From: Saprospiraceae bacterium
GTDB lineage: Bacteria > Bacteroidota > Bacteroidia > Chitinophagales > Saprospiraceae
Reading direction: 5' to 3'
Assembly: GCA_029262995.1 (NCBI GenBank)
Contig: JAJCYH010000023.1
Location: 248,001 to 312,000 of the forward strand
Length of the DNA stretch: 64,000 nt
Numbering within the stretch: the stretch's first letter is position 1; the number at the start of each line of letters is the position of its first letter. The translations under genes and the position numbers were made by a program. This document shows positions 53,378 through 62,593 of the stretch, piece by piece. Below the pieces are notes generated by a model. It did no database searches. It had not been told where the DNA came from and saw only the letters and a program-made list of their open reading frames with translations.

Positions 53378-54100
53378 TTATACATCTATCAAAGATTCAA
53401 TCCTTGGCTTTAATTGCTTAGCCCAAAGGATATAACCAAGCTTGTTCATTTGAAACCCATCTTCAGTAAATAGATCTCTTCTGACAACACCGTTTTTATC
53501 CATCATAAATGTTCCACAATCCATATACTTAGCATTACTGAAACTTCTTAAATACTGCTGTATCAATTCATTTCCCATCTTGAATTTATTCCATAATGCC
53601 CATCTGGCAACGGATGGCTTCATCGATATATAAACCCATTTAACACCTGGGAGTTTCTCATTCGTATAATTGAAAAACTTTTTAAACCTTAGAAATACCT
53701 GTTCCGGGCTAGCCCCTTCTGCAATATCATTTTCACCACAATAAAAGACTATAAGCTTTGGCTTATGCTTGAATAAAAACCTATCGGCATAATACTCAAC
53801 TTCAGGGATTGTAGATTCCCCAAATGCTCGATTAAGAACATTAATACCTTTCATATCATCTTCTAAGTCTGGCCAAAACCGAATGCTAGAGCTGCCTGTA
53901 AAGAGAACACAGAATTCATTTATACCGTTCAAAGAATCCTGTAGTTCAAAAGCTACAATATGCTTTTCAAACCTGTCTGTCAAAGTTACATTATCAACCA
54001 CTTTCTTTCCGTCAACTATGCCTGAATTGCTTTGTGTTTCTGAAAACCCACAAGCCTGAAACATCACGGAAATAAAGATCAAATATTTTATTTTCTTCAT
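53378..54100 (-). CDS. SGNH-hydrolase-like lipoprotein lacking block V histidine
   Basis: A 240-residue lipoprotein if started at 54100 (MKKIKYLIFISVMFQAC, lipobox Cys17); an upstream ATG at 54139 gives an unlikely leader. The SGNH fold shows block I in VLFTGSSSIRFW (69-72), block II NRAFGEST, block III FYCGENDIAEG with Asn124, and a block V position reading DGFQ (214-217), where catalytic members have D-x-x-H. The His is replaced by Gln217. Activity as an esterase is therefore doubtful unless another residue serves as base. It may bind a glycan or act through an atypical mechanism. Confidence 0.78.
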   Translation of the reverse strand: MKKIKYLIFISVMFQACGFSETQSNSGIVDGKKVVDNVTLTDRFEKHIVAFELQDSLNGINEFCVLFTGSSSIRFWPDLEDDMKGINVLNRAFGESTIPEVEYYADRFLFKHKPKLIVFYCGENDIAEGASPEQVFLRFKKFFNYTNEKLPGVKWVYISMKPSVARWALWNKFKMGNELIQQYLRSFSNAKYMDCGTFMMDKNGVVRRDLFTEDGFQMNKLGYILWAKQLKPRIESLIDV

Positions 54101-54163
54101 TATATAAATATACATCTGAAATCTCATTAGAAAGTTCAATTTTCCTTAATAATCCCTTAATAT

Positions 54164-54679
54164 TCATGGTTTGTGATTATATAATACGTAAACCACATTT
54201 TTACTGTTGTCTGAATCAATTCTATCGTGATGCTTTACAAATCCAAACTTATTCAAAAGACTTAAAGAAGCCGTATTATTAAACTGTGTAAAAGCTTCAA
54301 GCGATTGTATCCTCAGTGTATTAAATGAATATTCAATCAATTGCTCTAATGCTTCAGTCATAATACCTCTATTATGATAAGCTGTCATCAAGTCATAACC
54401 GATTTCTGCTTTTAATCTGCTCTCAGAAAAATTCCATAAGCAAATTGAGCCAATCATTTTATCATCATCTTTCAACTGTATAACCCAATAATAGGAAGTC
54501 ATGTCTGAATAAGCCTTGTGAATCTTAGCAATAAAGTCAAGGGCTTCTTGACGTGACGCTGCCCTAGGCCTTTCAACAAATTTATTAACATCTGCATCAG
54601 ACCTTAGATATTGTATAGAAGGCCAATCTTTTTGCTTTAATGGTCTTAACAACAATCTTTGGGTTTTTAAAATGATCAT
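54164..54679 (-). CDS. RimJ-type GNAT acetyltransferase
   Basis: A 171-residue N-acetyltransferase of the RimJ/RimL type. It opens with IILKTQRLLLRPLKQKDWP, and motif A is in AEIGYDLMTAYHNRGIMTEALEQLIEY (the Arg-Gly positions are relaxed relative to the usual R-x-x-G-x-G). SLEAFTQFNNTASLSLLNKFGF is the typical closing segment. I chose the internal ATG at 54679 since it gives the usual family N-terminus; the ATG at 54703 is an alternative. Its substrate is probably the amino group of a protein or an amino compound. Confidence 0.82.
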   Translation of the reverse strand: MIILKTQRLLLRPLKQKDWPSIQYLRSDADVNKFVERPRAASRQEALDFIAKIHKAYSDMTSYYWVIQLKDDDKMIGSICLWNFSESRLKAEIGYDLMTAYHNRGIMTEALEQLIEYSFNTLRIQSLEAFTQFNNTASLSLLNKFGFVKHHDRIDSDNSKNVVYVLYNHKP

Positions 54680-54817
54680 AGATAATTTAATGTAAGAAAT
54701 CACTAGAAAAGAGTCTATGCAATTATAAAAGTAACATTTGTCGACTAATTATACTGACTTGTATAATCATTGAAACTGATTTAGCTAAGAATAGCATTGA
54801 TATGGTTAAACGATAAA

Positions 54818-54982
54818 ATGAGTTTAATAAGAGTAATTCTGAGTATAGTCTTCCCTCCACTAGCCGTTATAGATCAAGGCTGTGGCTCAATTATTATTGT
54901 ACTTTTGTTAACACTATGTGGCTGGGTGCCAGGAGTCATCGCTGCTTTAGTAATTCTTAATAAGCATGAGAGATATGATTAA
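54818..54982 (+). CDS. Pmp3/YqaE-family small membrane protein
   Basis: A 54-residue peptide, MSLIRVILSIVFPPLAVI, followed by DQGCGSIIIVLLLTLCGWVP and GVIAALVIL. It has the two-helix layout and the FPPLAV and GCG motifs of the Pmp3/UPF0057 family, associated with membrane potential and stress in yeast and plants. I chose the second Met over 54797 because family members begin directly before helix 1. It stands alone on the plus strand between minus-strand genes. Confidence 0.85.
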   Translation: MSLIRVILSIVFPPLAVIDQGCGSIIIVLLLTLCGWVPGVIAALVILNKHERYD

Positions 54983-55075
54983 AAAAAGCTCCTCAATAAA
55001 CACTACAGAACCATTTAGTGTTTAATTCTTATAAATATTATTTAGCCTTAATTTTCCCTAAATCTGAATATAAAA

Positions 55076-55738
55076 TTATTGCCCTGCATTGAATTCCTTT
55101 TCCAAATGATCTATGTATAAAATTCCATTAAGGTGATCAATTTCATGTTGAAAAATTATGGCTGTAAAATCTTCCACCATCTCAACATGATGGCTTTTAT
55201 CCCGTTTGTCATATTCTATTAAAATTGCATAAGAACGACAATTTAATGTATCGCTTCTGTCAGGAATTGACAGGCAGCCTTCTCTCCTAGTCATCAGCTT
55301 CTTAGAATACTGTTTAATTTTTGGATTGATATAGACCTCAAATGGAAAATCTTCTTTATCAAATCGCTGTACCCAGATAATGTTTTTCAAAATACCAACT
55401 TGAGCTGCGGCAATTCCTACACCGAGTGACATACTATCTCGCACTGTTTTATAAAGACGGCTTATAAAATGATCCAATGTTGGATCTTTAAAGCTTAAGG
55501 TCACATCTGTACTCTTTTCACGCAGCAACAAAGAATCTTTCCTATCACTAATTTTAAATACGCGCATCGGGCTAGAAGAATCTGAAGACATGATCATAGC
55601 ATGTTCAATCTCGGAAAAATTCATTTTTCGAATTGGGTCTTGTAAATTCTTTTGTCTTGAACAAGAGAAAAAAGCACAAAGTGCAATTAAAAGAGCTAAT
55701 CCTTTTATACCATTTAACTTCAAGCTACTTAAATACAT
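55076..55738 (-). CDS. lipoprotein peptide deformylase
   Basis: A 220-residue protein. The first 26 residues form a lipoprotein signal, with the basic start LKLNGIKG, hydrophobic LALLIALCAFF and lipobox FSC with Cys26. After a roughly 30-residue spacer comes a peptide deformylase domain with all three motifs: GVGIAAAQ at 106-113, EGCLS at 153-157 and HEIDH at 198-202, which supply the metal-binding Cys and two His and the catalytic Glu. Deformylase normally acts on nascent formyl-methionine proteins in the cytosol, but here the signal predicts a periplasmic or outer-membrane location. No deformylase-linked gene such as fmt is nearby. Confidence 0.85.
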   Translation of the reverse strand: MYLSSLKLNGIKGLALLIALCAFFSCSRQKNLQDPIRKMNFSEIEHAMIMSSDSSSPMRVFKISDRKDSLLLREKSTDVTLSFKDPTLDHFISRLYKTVRDSMSLGVGIAAAQVGILKNIIWVQRFDKEDFPFEVYINPKIKQYSKKLMTRREGCLSIPDRSDTLNCRSYAILIEYDKRDKSHHVEMVEDFTAIIFQHEIDHLNGILYIDHLEKEFNAGQ

Positions 55739-55787
55739 ATTTCCTTAATTCAACAATTAATAAAATTTAAATTTCTAAATCACGCAC

Positions 55788-56426
55788 TCACTGGTTTCTA
55801 GCAATTACAATAATCTCATCATTGGCATTCTCATCACTCTGAGCACTCTTTAATACAGAAAGATATTCCATTGTAAGATTATGTTTGAATACTGTATCGC
55901 TTAACGTCTGTTCGGTAAATAATCGGATCATGAGATCATTTTTGCCATCACTGGATTTTTTTGCAATTTGCTCATCTTTTTCTCCAAGTATCGTGCTTAT
56001 ATAAAGCAATCCATTTTGACAAAGTAGCTTTTTAATATCTAGCATCATCTTTTCAATATCTTCGTCCTCTAGGTAAGGCATTACAAATCCACATATTATT
56101 ACATCAAACTTTTGATTCAATTGGCCTATTTCACGGACATCCATTAACTGGAATTCTACATTAGCTACGAGTGATCGTGCCTTAGAAATCATGGCCAGAG
56201 CAAAATCAATTCCCAGAATTCTATACTTTGGATTTCTGGATATCATATATTGTGACAGATTACCAGGACCGCATGCAATATCTAATATTCTTGCTTCATC
56301 CTCTACAATCAGTTTACATAGTTGTTGCAGTTCATTTTGGTATTTTGCAACAGACATATACTTATCCGCGTAAATATCAGCATTATCATTAAAAACCGTT
56401 TTGATATTATCAACCGAACCCTTCAT
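55788..56426 (-). CDS. class I SAM-dependent methyltransferase
   Basis: A 212-residue cytosolic protein with an N-terminal NADIYADKYMSVAKYQNELQ, SAM loop ILDIACGPGNLSQYM, motif II ILGIDFALAMISKA, MDVREI and FDVIICGFVMPYLE. It is of the Methyltransf_25 or 31 type. The substrate is unknown. It is 7 bp downstream of the LOG-family gene and 49 bp upstream of the peptide deformylase gene. Confidence 0.83.
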   Translation of the reverse strand: MKGSVDNIKTVFNDNADIYADKYMSVAKYQNELQQLCKLIVEDEARILDIACGPGNLSQYMISRNPKYRILGIDFALAMISKARSLVANVEFQLMDVREIGQLNQKFDVIICGFVMPYLEDEDIEKMMLDIKKLLCQNGLLYISTILGEKDEQIAKKSSDGKNDLMIRLFTEQTLSDTVFKHNLTMEYLSVLKSAQSDENANDEIIVIARNQ

Positions 56427-56433
56427 ACTTCCG

Positions 56434-57015
56434 TTAACTATTTGAGCTGTTAAGCCATTTTTTAACTACAGGAGCTTTATAGCTAATTAACTTTCCAAAC
56501 AAATCTCCAATGTCGTCCGATATTAAAACCATGTTTCTATTTTTTATGTTTAGGAATCCTTCATCAACCATTTTTTGGATCATCAGACTAATGTGATCAT
56601 AATATCCATTGGTATTTAGGATTCCTATCGGCTTCGAATGTAAGCCCAATTGAGCCCATGTTAGAACTTCAAAAAACTCTTCCAGTGTACCAAAACCTCC
56701 AGGCAACACAATGAATGCGTCAGCAAGATCATTCATTTTTGCTTTGCGCTGATGCATAGTATCCAGTACGATTAATTCTGATAGATTAGTATGAACAACT
56801 TCTTTATCCGTTAAAAATTCAGGAATGACACCTATCACTTTACCTGCATTATCAAGCGCGCCTTTGGCTACGGCTCCCATGATGCCAATCTTAGCGGCAC
56901 CATAAACAAGTCCAATTTTTTGGCTTGCTAAAAATTCACCAAGTGCATAGGCAATGTTATAATAAAGTGGTTTATCCCCTACACTCGAGCCACAAAATAC
57001 AGCAATGTTTTCCAT
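56434..57015 (-). CDS. LOG-family protein (cytokinin-type phosphoribohydrolase)
   Basis: A 193-residue Rossmann-fold protein. It has IAVFCGSSVGDKPLYYNIAYALG, GLVYGAAKIGIMGAVAKGAL and the diagnostic PGGFGTLEEFFE at 105-116, which carries the catalytic region of LOG enzymes that release a base from nucleoside 5'-monophosphates. MHQRKAKMNDLADAFI supplies the conserved Arg/Lys. In bacteria the physiological substrate is often not plant cytokinin. The methyltransferase gene follows at 7 bp. Confidence 0.9.
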   Translation of the reverse strand: MENIAVFCGSSVGDKPLYYNIAYALGEFLASQKIGLVYGAAKIGIMGAVAKGALDNAGKVIGVIPEFLTDKEVVHTNLSELIVLDTMHQRKAKMNDLADAFIVLPGGFGTLEEFFEVLTWAQLGLHSKPIGILNTNGYYDHISLMIQKMVDEGFLNIKNRNMVLISDDIGDLFGKLISYKAPVVKKWLNSSNS

Positions 57016-57145
57016 GGTTTAAAATTAATCCAAATAATGATATTGCCCTTTAATAATAAGGCAAATTCATGAATGCTTTAAATATTCTTAGATTTTATTT
57101 TATTGAACAGTATTCTAATCACAAATAACCGTGCTTAAAGATAAT

Positions 57146-57181
57146 AATTCAGCTCAGAATTCAGCTCAGAATTCAGCTCAT
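57146..57181. repeat. three 12-bp tandem repeats next to a stop codon
   Basis: AATTCAGCTCAG is repeated three times, the last copy ending in AT. It overlaps the stop codon of the small barrel protein at 57181. Such short arrays can change length by slippage but this one does not enter the coding frame. It is probably neutral. Confidence 0.7.
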
Positions 57182-57633
57182 TAGAAAAAAGCAGAAATAC
57201 GTATTCCCAATGTAGGATCAGAAAAATCAGAGAATGGATATTCAAATACTGGCTCAAGAGATACTGTTTTACTTAGAAATATATTGTATCCTAAAGCAAA
57301 TGAAAATATTTTTCGATCATCTAATTGATAGCTTAAACCACCAAATAAATTTGATATGACATAGTACCTAGCTTCGAGTTCTAATGAACTATCTGATCCT
57401 TGACCAAAATCGACATACTGAAAATTGGCTCCTAGCATAAAATTATCCGCTACAAAGTATCCCATGCCAACTTGTAAAAGTTTTGGTAAATCGTCTGATA
57501 AAAATAAATTAAATCCACTTGATCCGTTCAGGTAAATTGTTCCAGAAGAAAAAGGAACTGAATCAACTTCATCCTGACTGAATAAATTAAAACTAGTAAA
57601 AAAAAGGAAGGAAAATAAGATTAAGTTTTTCAT
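57181..57633 (-). CDS. small outer-membrane barrel protein
   Basis: A 150-residue protein with a signal peptide (MKNLILFSFLFFTSFNLFSQ). Alternating strands follow (VGMGYFVADNFMLGANFQYV, ELEARYYVISNLFGGLSYQL, DRKIFSFALGYNIFLSK, VSLEPVFEYPF), ending LGIRISAFF with a terminal aromatic residue typical of outer-membrane barrels. It looks like an eight-strand barrel of the OmpW or OmpA-beta class, but no family is certain. Its stop borders a 12-bp repeat array. Confidence 0.68.
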   Translation of the reverse strand: MKNLILFSFLFFTSFNLFSQDEVDSVPFSSGTIYLNGSSGFNLFLSDDLPKLLQVGMGYFVADNFMLGANFQYVDFGQGSDSSLELEARYYVISNLFGGLSYQLDDRKIFSFALGYNIFLSKTVSLEPVFEYPFSDFSDPTLGIRISAFF

Positions 57634-57906
57634 GATCTATTTTTATACATTTTGAAATAAGGATAATTTAAGATAGACAATTATTTCATATGTGTAGAGA
57701 TATTGCTTTTTATTCCAAAAAAAATCCTTTCCATTAACAAAAAGACTTAACAAATAAATGCTATCTAATTTATTAATCCAATCTTGCAATATAGTTCATA
57801 GACTTGCTTAGCAACTTGAATATACTTGCATTTCAGTAATCCAATTCAAAGTATTTTGCTCATCGCAAAACTAAACTCTAAGTATTATAAGTCTCGAAAA
57901 ATAAAC
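57634..57906. other. 273-bp intergenic region
   Basis: Between the small barrel protein and the arginase gene, both on the minus strand. It is A/T-rich and I see no gene, repeat or strong hairpin. The upstream promoter of the barrel gene presumably lies here. Confidence 0.5.
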
Positions 57907-58857
57907 TTACTTAAGTAAATAATTTGTGACATTATCAAGAACTTTAAAGGCGGTTTCGGCCATTTTGTTTCCCTTCATATCTAATAGTGGGTTCACTTCC
58001 GTTAGCTCCAAACAAACTACCTTCTTGGAATCAAACAGACTCTTTATTATATATTCCACTTCCTCAGGATCGAATCCCTTAGAGACAGGTGTTCCGGTGC
58101 CATAAGACACAAGATCACAATCAAGGCTGTCTACATCAAATGAGATGTAGATCATATCACATGATGACAACTGTTGCTTTGCCTCCATAAGGCAGATTTC
58201 AGGACCTCTAAATCTATATTCGGCCACGGTATAGTTTTTAATATTATTAGTTGCAATAAGATGATCCTCAGCGTCTTCGGTATCTCTTACCCCAAAGAAA
58301 ATTAAATCTTCAGGCAAAACTTTACTCCCACTAATGCCGGTATCCTTAAGTTTTTGCCATGAAGCAAGCGTCACATCACTCACATCATTGACAGCTTTAC
58401 CTTTATTATCGAAGCCTAAAGAAGCTGCTAACGGCATACCATGAACGTTTCCAGAAGGCGTTGTATAAGGTGAATGTAAATCTGCATGTGCATCTATCCA
58501 GATTACCCCTAACCTTTTATCGGGAAATTCCGCTTTAATACCACTTATGGAACCCAATGCTGAAGAGTGATCACCGGATAAAACTATTGGAAACATATCC
58601 CTATTCAGCACATCTTTTACCGCAATACATAAGCGTTCACATTGTTCACATACAAATGCAATTCTTTTAGCAAATACTGCTTTTACCTTATTGTACACTG
58701 ATTCATTATGAGTATCAAGGTCTAAATGCTTAAATCGAGCAAAGTAATCATTGTTAGAATTGATAGCCGCAATTTCTATGGCATCGATTCCCATATCAGA
58801 ACCTCTTGTTCCAGCACCAATATCAGATCTATTTTTAATTATAAAAATCTCCTTCAT
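57907..58857 (-). CDS. rocF: arginase-family ureohydrolase
   Basis: A 316-residue binuclear manganese enzyme that should hydrolyse arginine to ornithine and urea, though agmatine or formimidoylglutamate are alternatives. Metal-binding motifs are intact: GDHSSALG, WIDAHADLHSP, and SFDVDSLDCD. The Asn/Ser-rich loop PYTTPSGNVHGMPLA matches arginase more than agmatinase. The N-terminal segment KNRSDIGAGTRGSDMG is the usual Bacteroidota arginase opening. Cytosolic; the gene stands alone. Confidence 0.85.
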   Translation of the reverse strand: MKEIFIIKNRSDIGAGTRGSDMGIDAIEIAAINSNNDYFARFKHLDLDTHNESVYNKVKAVFAKRIAFVCEQCERLCIAVKDVLNRDMFPIVLSGDHSSALGSISGIKAEFPDKRLGVIWIDAHADLHSPYTTPSGNVHGMPLAASLGFDNKGKAVNDVSDVTLASWQKLKDTGISGSKVLPEDLIFFGVRDTEDAEDHLIATNNIKNYTVAEYRFRGPEICLMEAKQQLSSCDMIYISFDVDSLDCDLVSYGTGTPVSKGFDPEEVEYIIKSLFDSKKVVCLELTEVNPLLDMKGNKMAETAFKVLDNVTNYLLK

Positions 58858-59025
58858 AATTACTTGGTATTATTTTCTTTGAAATTTAAAGATAAGCTTA
58901 TAACAGGAAAAGTTAATCAATACAACCTTCAATAATAAATTATTACGAGATCATTTATCACTCATAAATGAATACAATTTTTAATTCTATATAAATCCTA
59001 TGGGCAAGCCTTAATAATCCAATTA

Positions 59026-59475
59026 TTACTTCAATGACCAGAAGAATCTCTCTTTCGCCAAGGAAACTGCTCCAATTCTCCGATAAAATTTAATTGCTCT
59101 TTCGTTGAAGTCCGGTGTCTGCCATTGCAGGAGTTCAATACCTTCCCTAAGACTTTTTTGACCTACAAATTTCATCAATTCATCGCCAATACCTTTTCCC
59201 CTTGCATTATCTTTTAAAAAAATGCAATCCAAATACATATAATAGCTGGCATCCCATGTTGAATATTGCTTCATATAACTTGTATAACCAAGTATGCTTT
59301 TATTTTCACATGCTACCACACAATATAGTTCAGGTGAAATGTTAAATATTGCTTTGCGCAAAAGTTCTGATTTCCCTTCTTTATTGTATTCGCATTTTTC
59401 ATATGCTGCATGTAATGCACACAATTCAACAAGTTGATCCATCTCATTTTCTCTAATAAATATTATCTCATTCAT
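59026..59475 (-). CDS. GNAT-family N-acetyltransferase
   Basis: A 149-residue single-domain acetyltransferase. It reads EIIFIRENEMDQLVELCALH, a CVVACENKSILGYTSYM strand pair, then motif A FLKDNARGKGIGDELMKFVG with the full R-x-x-G-x-G, and closes IKFYRRIGAVSLAKERFFW. The CoA site is complete. The substrate is unknown. Confidence 0.87.
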   Translation of the reverse strand: MNEIIFIRENEMDQLVELCALHAAYEKCEYNKEGKSELLRKAIFNISPELYCVVACENKSILGYTSYMKQYSTWDASYYMYLDCIFLKDNARGKGIGDELMKFVGQKSLREGIELLQWQTPDFNERAIKFYRRIGAVSLAKERFFWSLK

Positions 59476-59595
59476 TAATTAGTACTTACAGAAGTAAAAA
59501 AACGTTATTTCATTGTATAAAAAGTTAATTCCTATAATACTGCGATTAAACTATTACGCATTATATAAAATCAAAAACTTAATTAGTTTTGAGCT

Positions 59596-60750
59596 ATGAA
59601 AATTAAGCATTTAATTACCCTTGGGCTAATTCTACTTTCTATTAAAAACCTTAAGGCTCAAGAATATGATCTGAGTGGTTTCGAAATCTCTATAGATCAA
59701 GACTATTTCGCTGACTTCCTTAGGGATAGTACTGAAATTGACGATAATCACACCATTGCCTTAAGGTTAGGGTTTTATGGAGATTTAGCCAATCATGTGT
59801 ATTTAGGATTGCCATATGTTCGACAACTGGCAGATGGGTTTTTAGTTGACAATCTGCTTTATAACTCAGGATTCAGAGAAGAAAGAGTCTCTCATAATTT
59901 CGTGTTTACCATAAATGGTTTTACCCCAGGACATATCTCAGACGAGACTCCAGAATTTCAAACAGCGTTAAACGAGGGATATAATTTCAGAGAAGATAGA
60001 CCATTTGCCTCCTTTACAGGGTTTAGAAGTACTAGAAGGCTTGAAGGCAATAAATTGTTTGTTCATTCTGCTAAGCAGTTGGATATGTCCATTAATACCT
60101 CTATTACCTTTGGTTTTGCCAGCTTTGGGCTATCTCAGGCAATTGAAAACCTTTTTGGGGCAAATCGACCAGATGCCAATTTATGGGACGAAGACGAAAG
60201 CAAGCCCTATCCAACGGGACAGGTGAATTTTGCACCAATGCCTTTATTTATGTATTCTGTATCCGTAGACGCTGTCGTATGGAGGCCTTTGAAAAAAGTG
60301 ATTCTACAAGTAAGGCCTGAAGTAAATTTAGGGTACTATACCAATATTGGGATAGGCGTTGATTTTGGTAAAGTAATGAACGTCGAACGTACTATTGATA
60401 ACTTATCTTATACAGACACTAATAATCCAGGTGTCTTGGTGGTTAATAACGAAAACCTATCTTTTTCTTTAGTCGGTGGTGCTGCAGTACGCGCTGTTTT
60501 ATATAATGCAAATTTAAGTGGATGGTTTGGCTGGAGAGATGATCATTACATCTCTGTCGCAGATACTAAGAAATTTATTTATGAAGCATATGCTGGTCTC
60601 AAACTACAGATGTTTAAAAAGATAGAATTAAACTTTTCAATTAACACACGAAGTTCAGAATTTAGTGGTACTGCTCAAAAGAAAAATCTCTGGGGCACCT
60701 TTGGGATGAAATACCTTTTAGCAGAAGAAGGAGAAGGATGTTACGATTAA
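59596..60750 (+). CDS. LpxR-like (DUF2219) outer-membrane protein
   Basis: A 384-residue protein with a signal peptide (MKIKHLITLGLILLSIKNL, cleavage near KAQE) and barrel-like strands. The segment NFVFTINGFTPGHIS followed by REDRPFASFTGF corresponds to the YTPxDI and DRPYAG blocks of the LpxR/DUF2219 lipid A 3'-O-deacylase family. HSAKQLDMSINTSITFG and QAIENLFGAN also fit the family layout. Whether the catalytic Asn-Asp/Thr/His set is intact cannot be confirmed by eye. If active it would remodel lipid A at the outer membrane. The match is from memory. Confidence 0.6.
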   Translation: MKIKHLITLGLILLSIKNLKAQEYDLSGFEISIDQDYFADFLRDSTEIDDNHTIALRLGFYGDLANHVYLGLPYVRQLADGFLVDNLLYNSGFREERVSHNFVFTINGFTPGHISDETPEFQTALNEGYNFREDRPFASFTGFRSTRRLEGNKLFVHSAKQLDMSINTSITFGFASFGLSQAIENLFGANRPDANLWDEDESKPYPTGQVNFAPMPLFMYSVSVDAVVWRPLKKVILQVRPEVNLGYYTNIGIGVDFGKVMNVERTIDNLSYTDTNNPGVLVVNNENLSFSLVGGAAVRAVLYNANLSGWFGWRDDHYISVADTKKFIYEAYAGLKLQMFKKIELNFSINTRSSEFSGTAQKKNLWGTFGMKYLLAEEGEGCYD

Positions 60751-60779
60751 TTTCAGCTTAAATATCCAAATATTAATTA

Positions 60780-62534
60780 TCAAGGGTAAGGCTTAAATAA
60801 TTCGACATTATCTATATCGAGATATTGCTTGATATATGCATTCCATTTAAGCATAGCGTCCTTATTATTGCCTCTATCAACCTCTTGAAGAAAACTCGCT
60901 TTCAATTCTTCAAATTCTGTTGAAAATTTTTGATATATATTATTTATTAAAGCTTCATCTCCTCTTGCATCCATAACCCTTAGATGAAGTTTTCTCCTCA
61001 TTATTTCACATAAATCAAAGTAGATATTAATAAAGCATTGTGTTATTTTATTGATATCCAAATAATAAAAGCTTTCATAGGGATCAAAAATAGTAGCTGT
61101 CAAAACATCAGTTGTTCCTGCATATGAATTTACATCAAGGAATATTTTAACGGATAGATTATAGTCGTAATTTTCAGATCCTTTTTCATAGAAAAACGAA
61201 TCTCCTTGTGGCACCAAATCCATGAATAATACTCTATCTTGAGACCACTTGACATATGGATGCTGGAAAATACCAACTTTTGTAAATGCGTTTTGTCTAA
61301 AAATATTTCTATTGGTAACAGTGGATTCGAAATTAAAAAATCTATTGTTTTTTTCCTTGCTATCGTAAAGGCTATATTCATCGTTAAATTTCCAAAAAAA
61401 ACTATTGTAAGGAATAGCATTTAACTTTCTAAAATCACCGTTAGATAGAGTATTAAAATAAAAATAAGGAATGGCAAAATAATTATTGTAGTCATAGGCA
61501 TACAAGACAGCATTCGTCTCAACATTATATTCAACTTCATTGGTGTGACCAAATCTACTTAAATAGTTTACTTTATACAGAAAATCAATATGCTTAAAAG
61601 CAGCCGAATTATCAACGATATCAAAGGTCTTCGTAATACGCATATCCACGCTCTTTATTTTATCAGTAGGAAACAAAGGAATAAATGGATGTGTTTTACA
61701 GGAATTACAGAACTTTTCAATCTTCTCCACCAACGAATGTGTAATATTGATCCATACTTTACCAGAAAACAAATCATTACCTGTCTTTTTAGGTGCAAAA
61801 TCAATAACATAAATAGAATCACCCTTTGAATCAACATACTTTTTATTCAGAGCAAAAAAGAATGATTTTGATAATTTCCGCTTTTTTACATTGAATGGTT
61901 GATCAGGAAAATAATAGCTTCTTGACATTAGATGCATCATTGAAAAAGCCAATGAACTTTCAAGAGAAGTAAAAAACCTATCTTTATATGGCTTCAATGC
62001 TAACCTTCCTGTTTTCAAATCCATCCATTGGAGATCATAACCTTCTGACCCTATATTGTAATAGCCTTCAACCAGTTCAATCTGACTTGTATCATAAAAT
62101 GTTTTAAGCGAATAATACGCCTTTGCAAACGCTTCATCCATTTGCTTTTTATCTCTGCACGACTTAATCAAATCAATATAATATTTATCATCATCTGGCG
62201 TTATCGTGATTTCATCCAATAGCGTCGGAGAATCCACCATGCCAATACTGTAATTCCCTTTTCCATCTACAAGCTTTATTGAATAATCATTAAAACCGAT
62301 GTAACTAATGACAATAGAATCAAGACCAGAATTTGTTTTTAATTCAAAGTAACCTTCATTATTACTAATAGTACCTATTCCCAATGTGTAATTATAAATA
62401 TTGGCATAAACAATTGGTTGCTGAGATTCGATATTAAATATTCTTCCAGATATAAATGATCCAGTGCTTTGGCTGTTACCCACAATAGGTAGGATTCCAA
62501 ATATCAATAACAATAAAATAGGTTTACAATTCAT
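60780..62534 (-). CDS. CarboxypepD-reg-like surface protein
   Basis: A 584-residue exported protein. After a signal peptide (MNCKPILLLLIFGILPIVG) comes a carboxypeptidase-regulatory-like beta domain (residues about 27-112: GRIFNIESQQPIVYANIYNY, then GTISNNEGYFELKT and DSIVISYIGFNDYSIKLV) of the kind that opens TonB-receptor-like proteins. The remaining 450 residues have no TonB plug or barrel motif and no recognised domain, but show a CNSC pair (FCNSCKTHPF) that may form a disulfide. It converges on the LpxR-like gene (29 bp between stops). Confidence 0.65.
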   Translation of the reverse strand: MNCKPILLLLIFGILPIVGNSQSTGSFISGRIFNIESQQPIVYANIYNYTLGIGTISNNEGYFELKTNSGLDSIVISYIGFNDYSIKLVDGKGNYSIGMVDSPTLLDEITITPDDDKYYIDLIKSCRDKKQMDEAFAKAYYSLKTFYDTSQIELVEGYYNIGSEGYDLQWMDLKTGRLALKPYKDRFFTSLESSLAFSMMHLMSRSYYFPDQPFNVKKRKLSKSFFFALNKKYVDSKGDSIYVIDFAPKKTGNDLFSGKVWINITHSLVEKIEKFCNSCKTHPFIPLFPTDKIKSVDMRITKTFDIVDNSAAFKHIDFLYKVNYLSRFGHTNEVEYNVETNAVLYAYDYNNYFAIPYFYFNTLSNGDFRKLNAIPYNSFFWKFNDEYSLYDSKEKNNRFFNFESTVTNRNIFRQNAFTKVGIFQHPYVKWSQDRVLFMDLVPQGDSFFYEKGSENYDYNLSVKIFLDVNSYAGTTDVLTATIFDPYESFYYLDINKITQCFINIYFDLCEIMRRKLHLRVMDARGDEALINNIYQKFSTEFEELKASFLQEVDRGNNKDAMLKWNAYIKQYLDIDNVELFKPYP

Positions 62535-62593
62535 AATAAATTTTATTCACGAAGATATAATCAAACAATCCATAATAAATTGTCTATTGAAAT

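Noticed and set aside
59584-59591. TAGTTTTG as -7 promoter box of the LpxR-like gene
   Set aside because: It would place transcription start at or after the ATG, and no -33 element is present.
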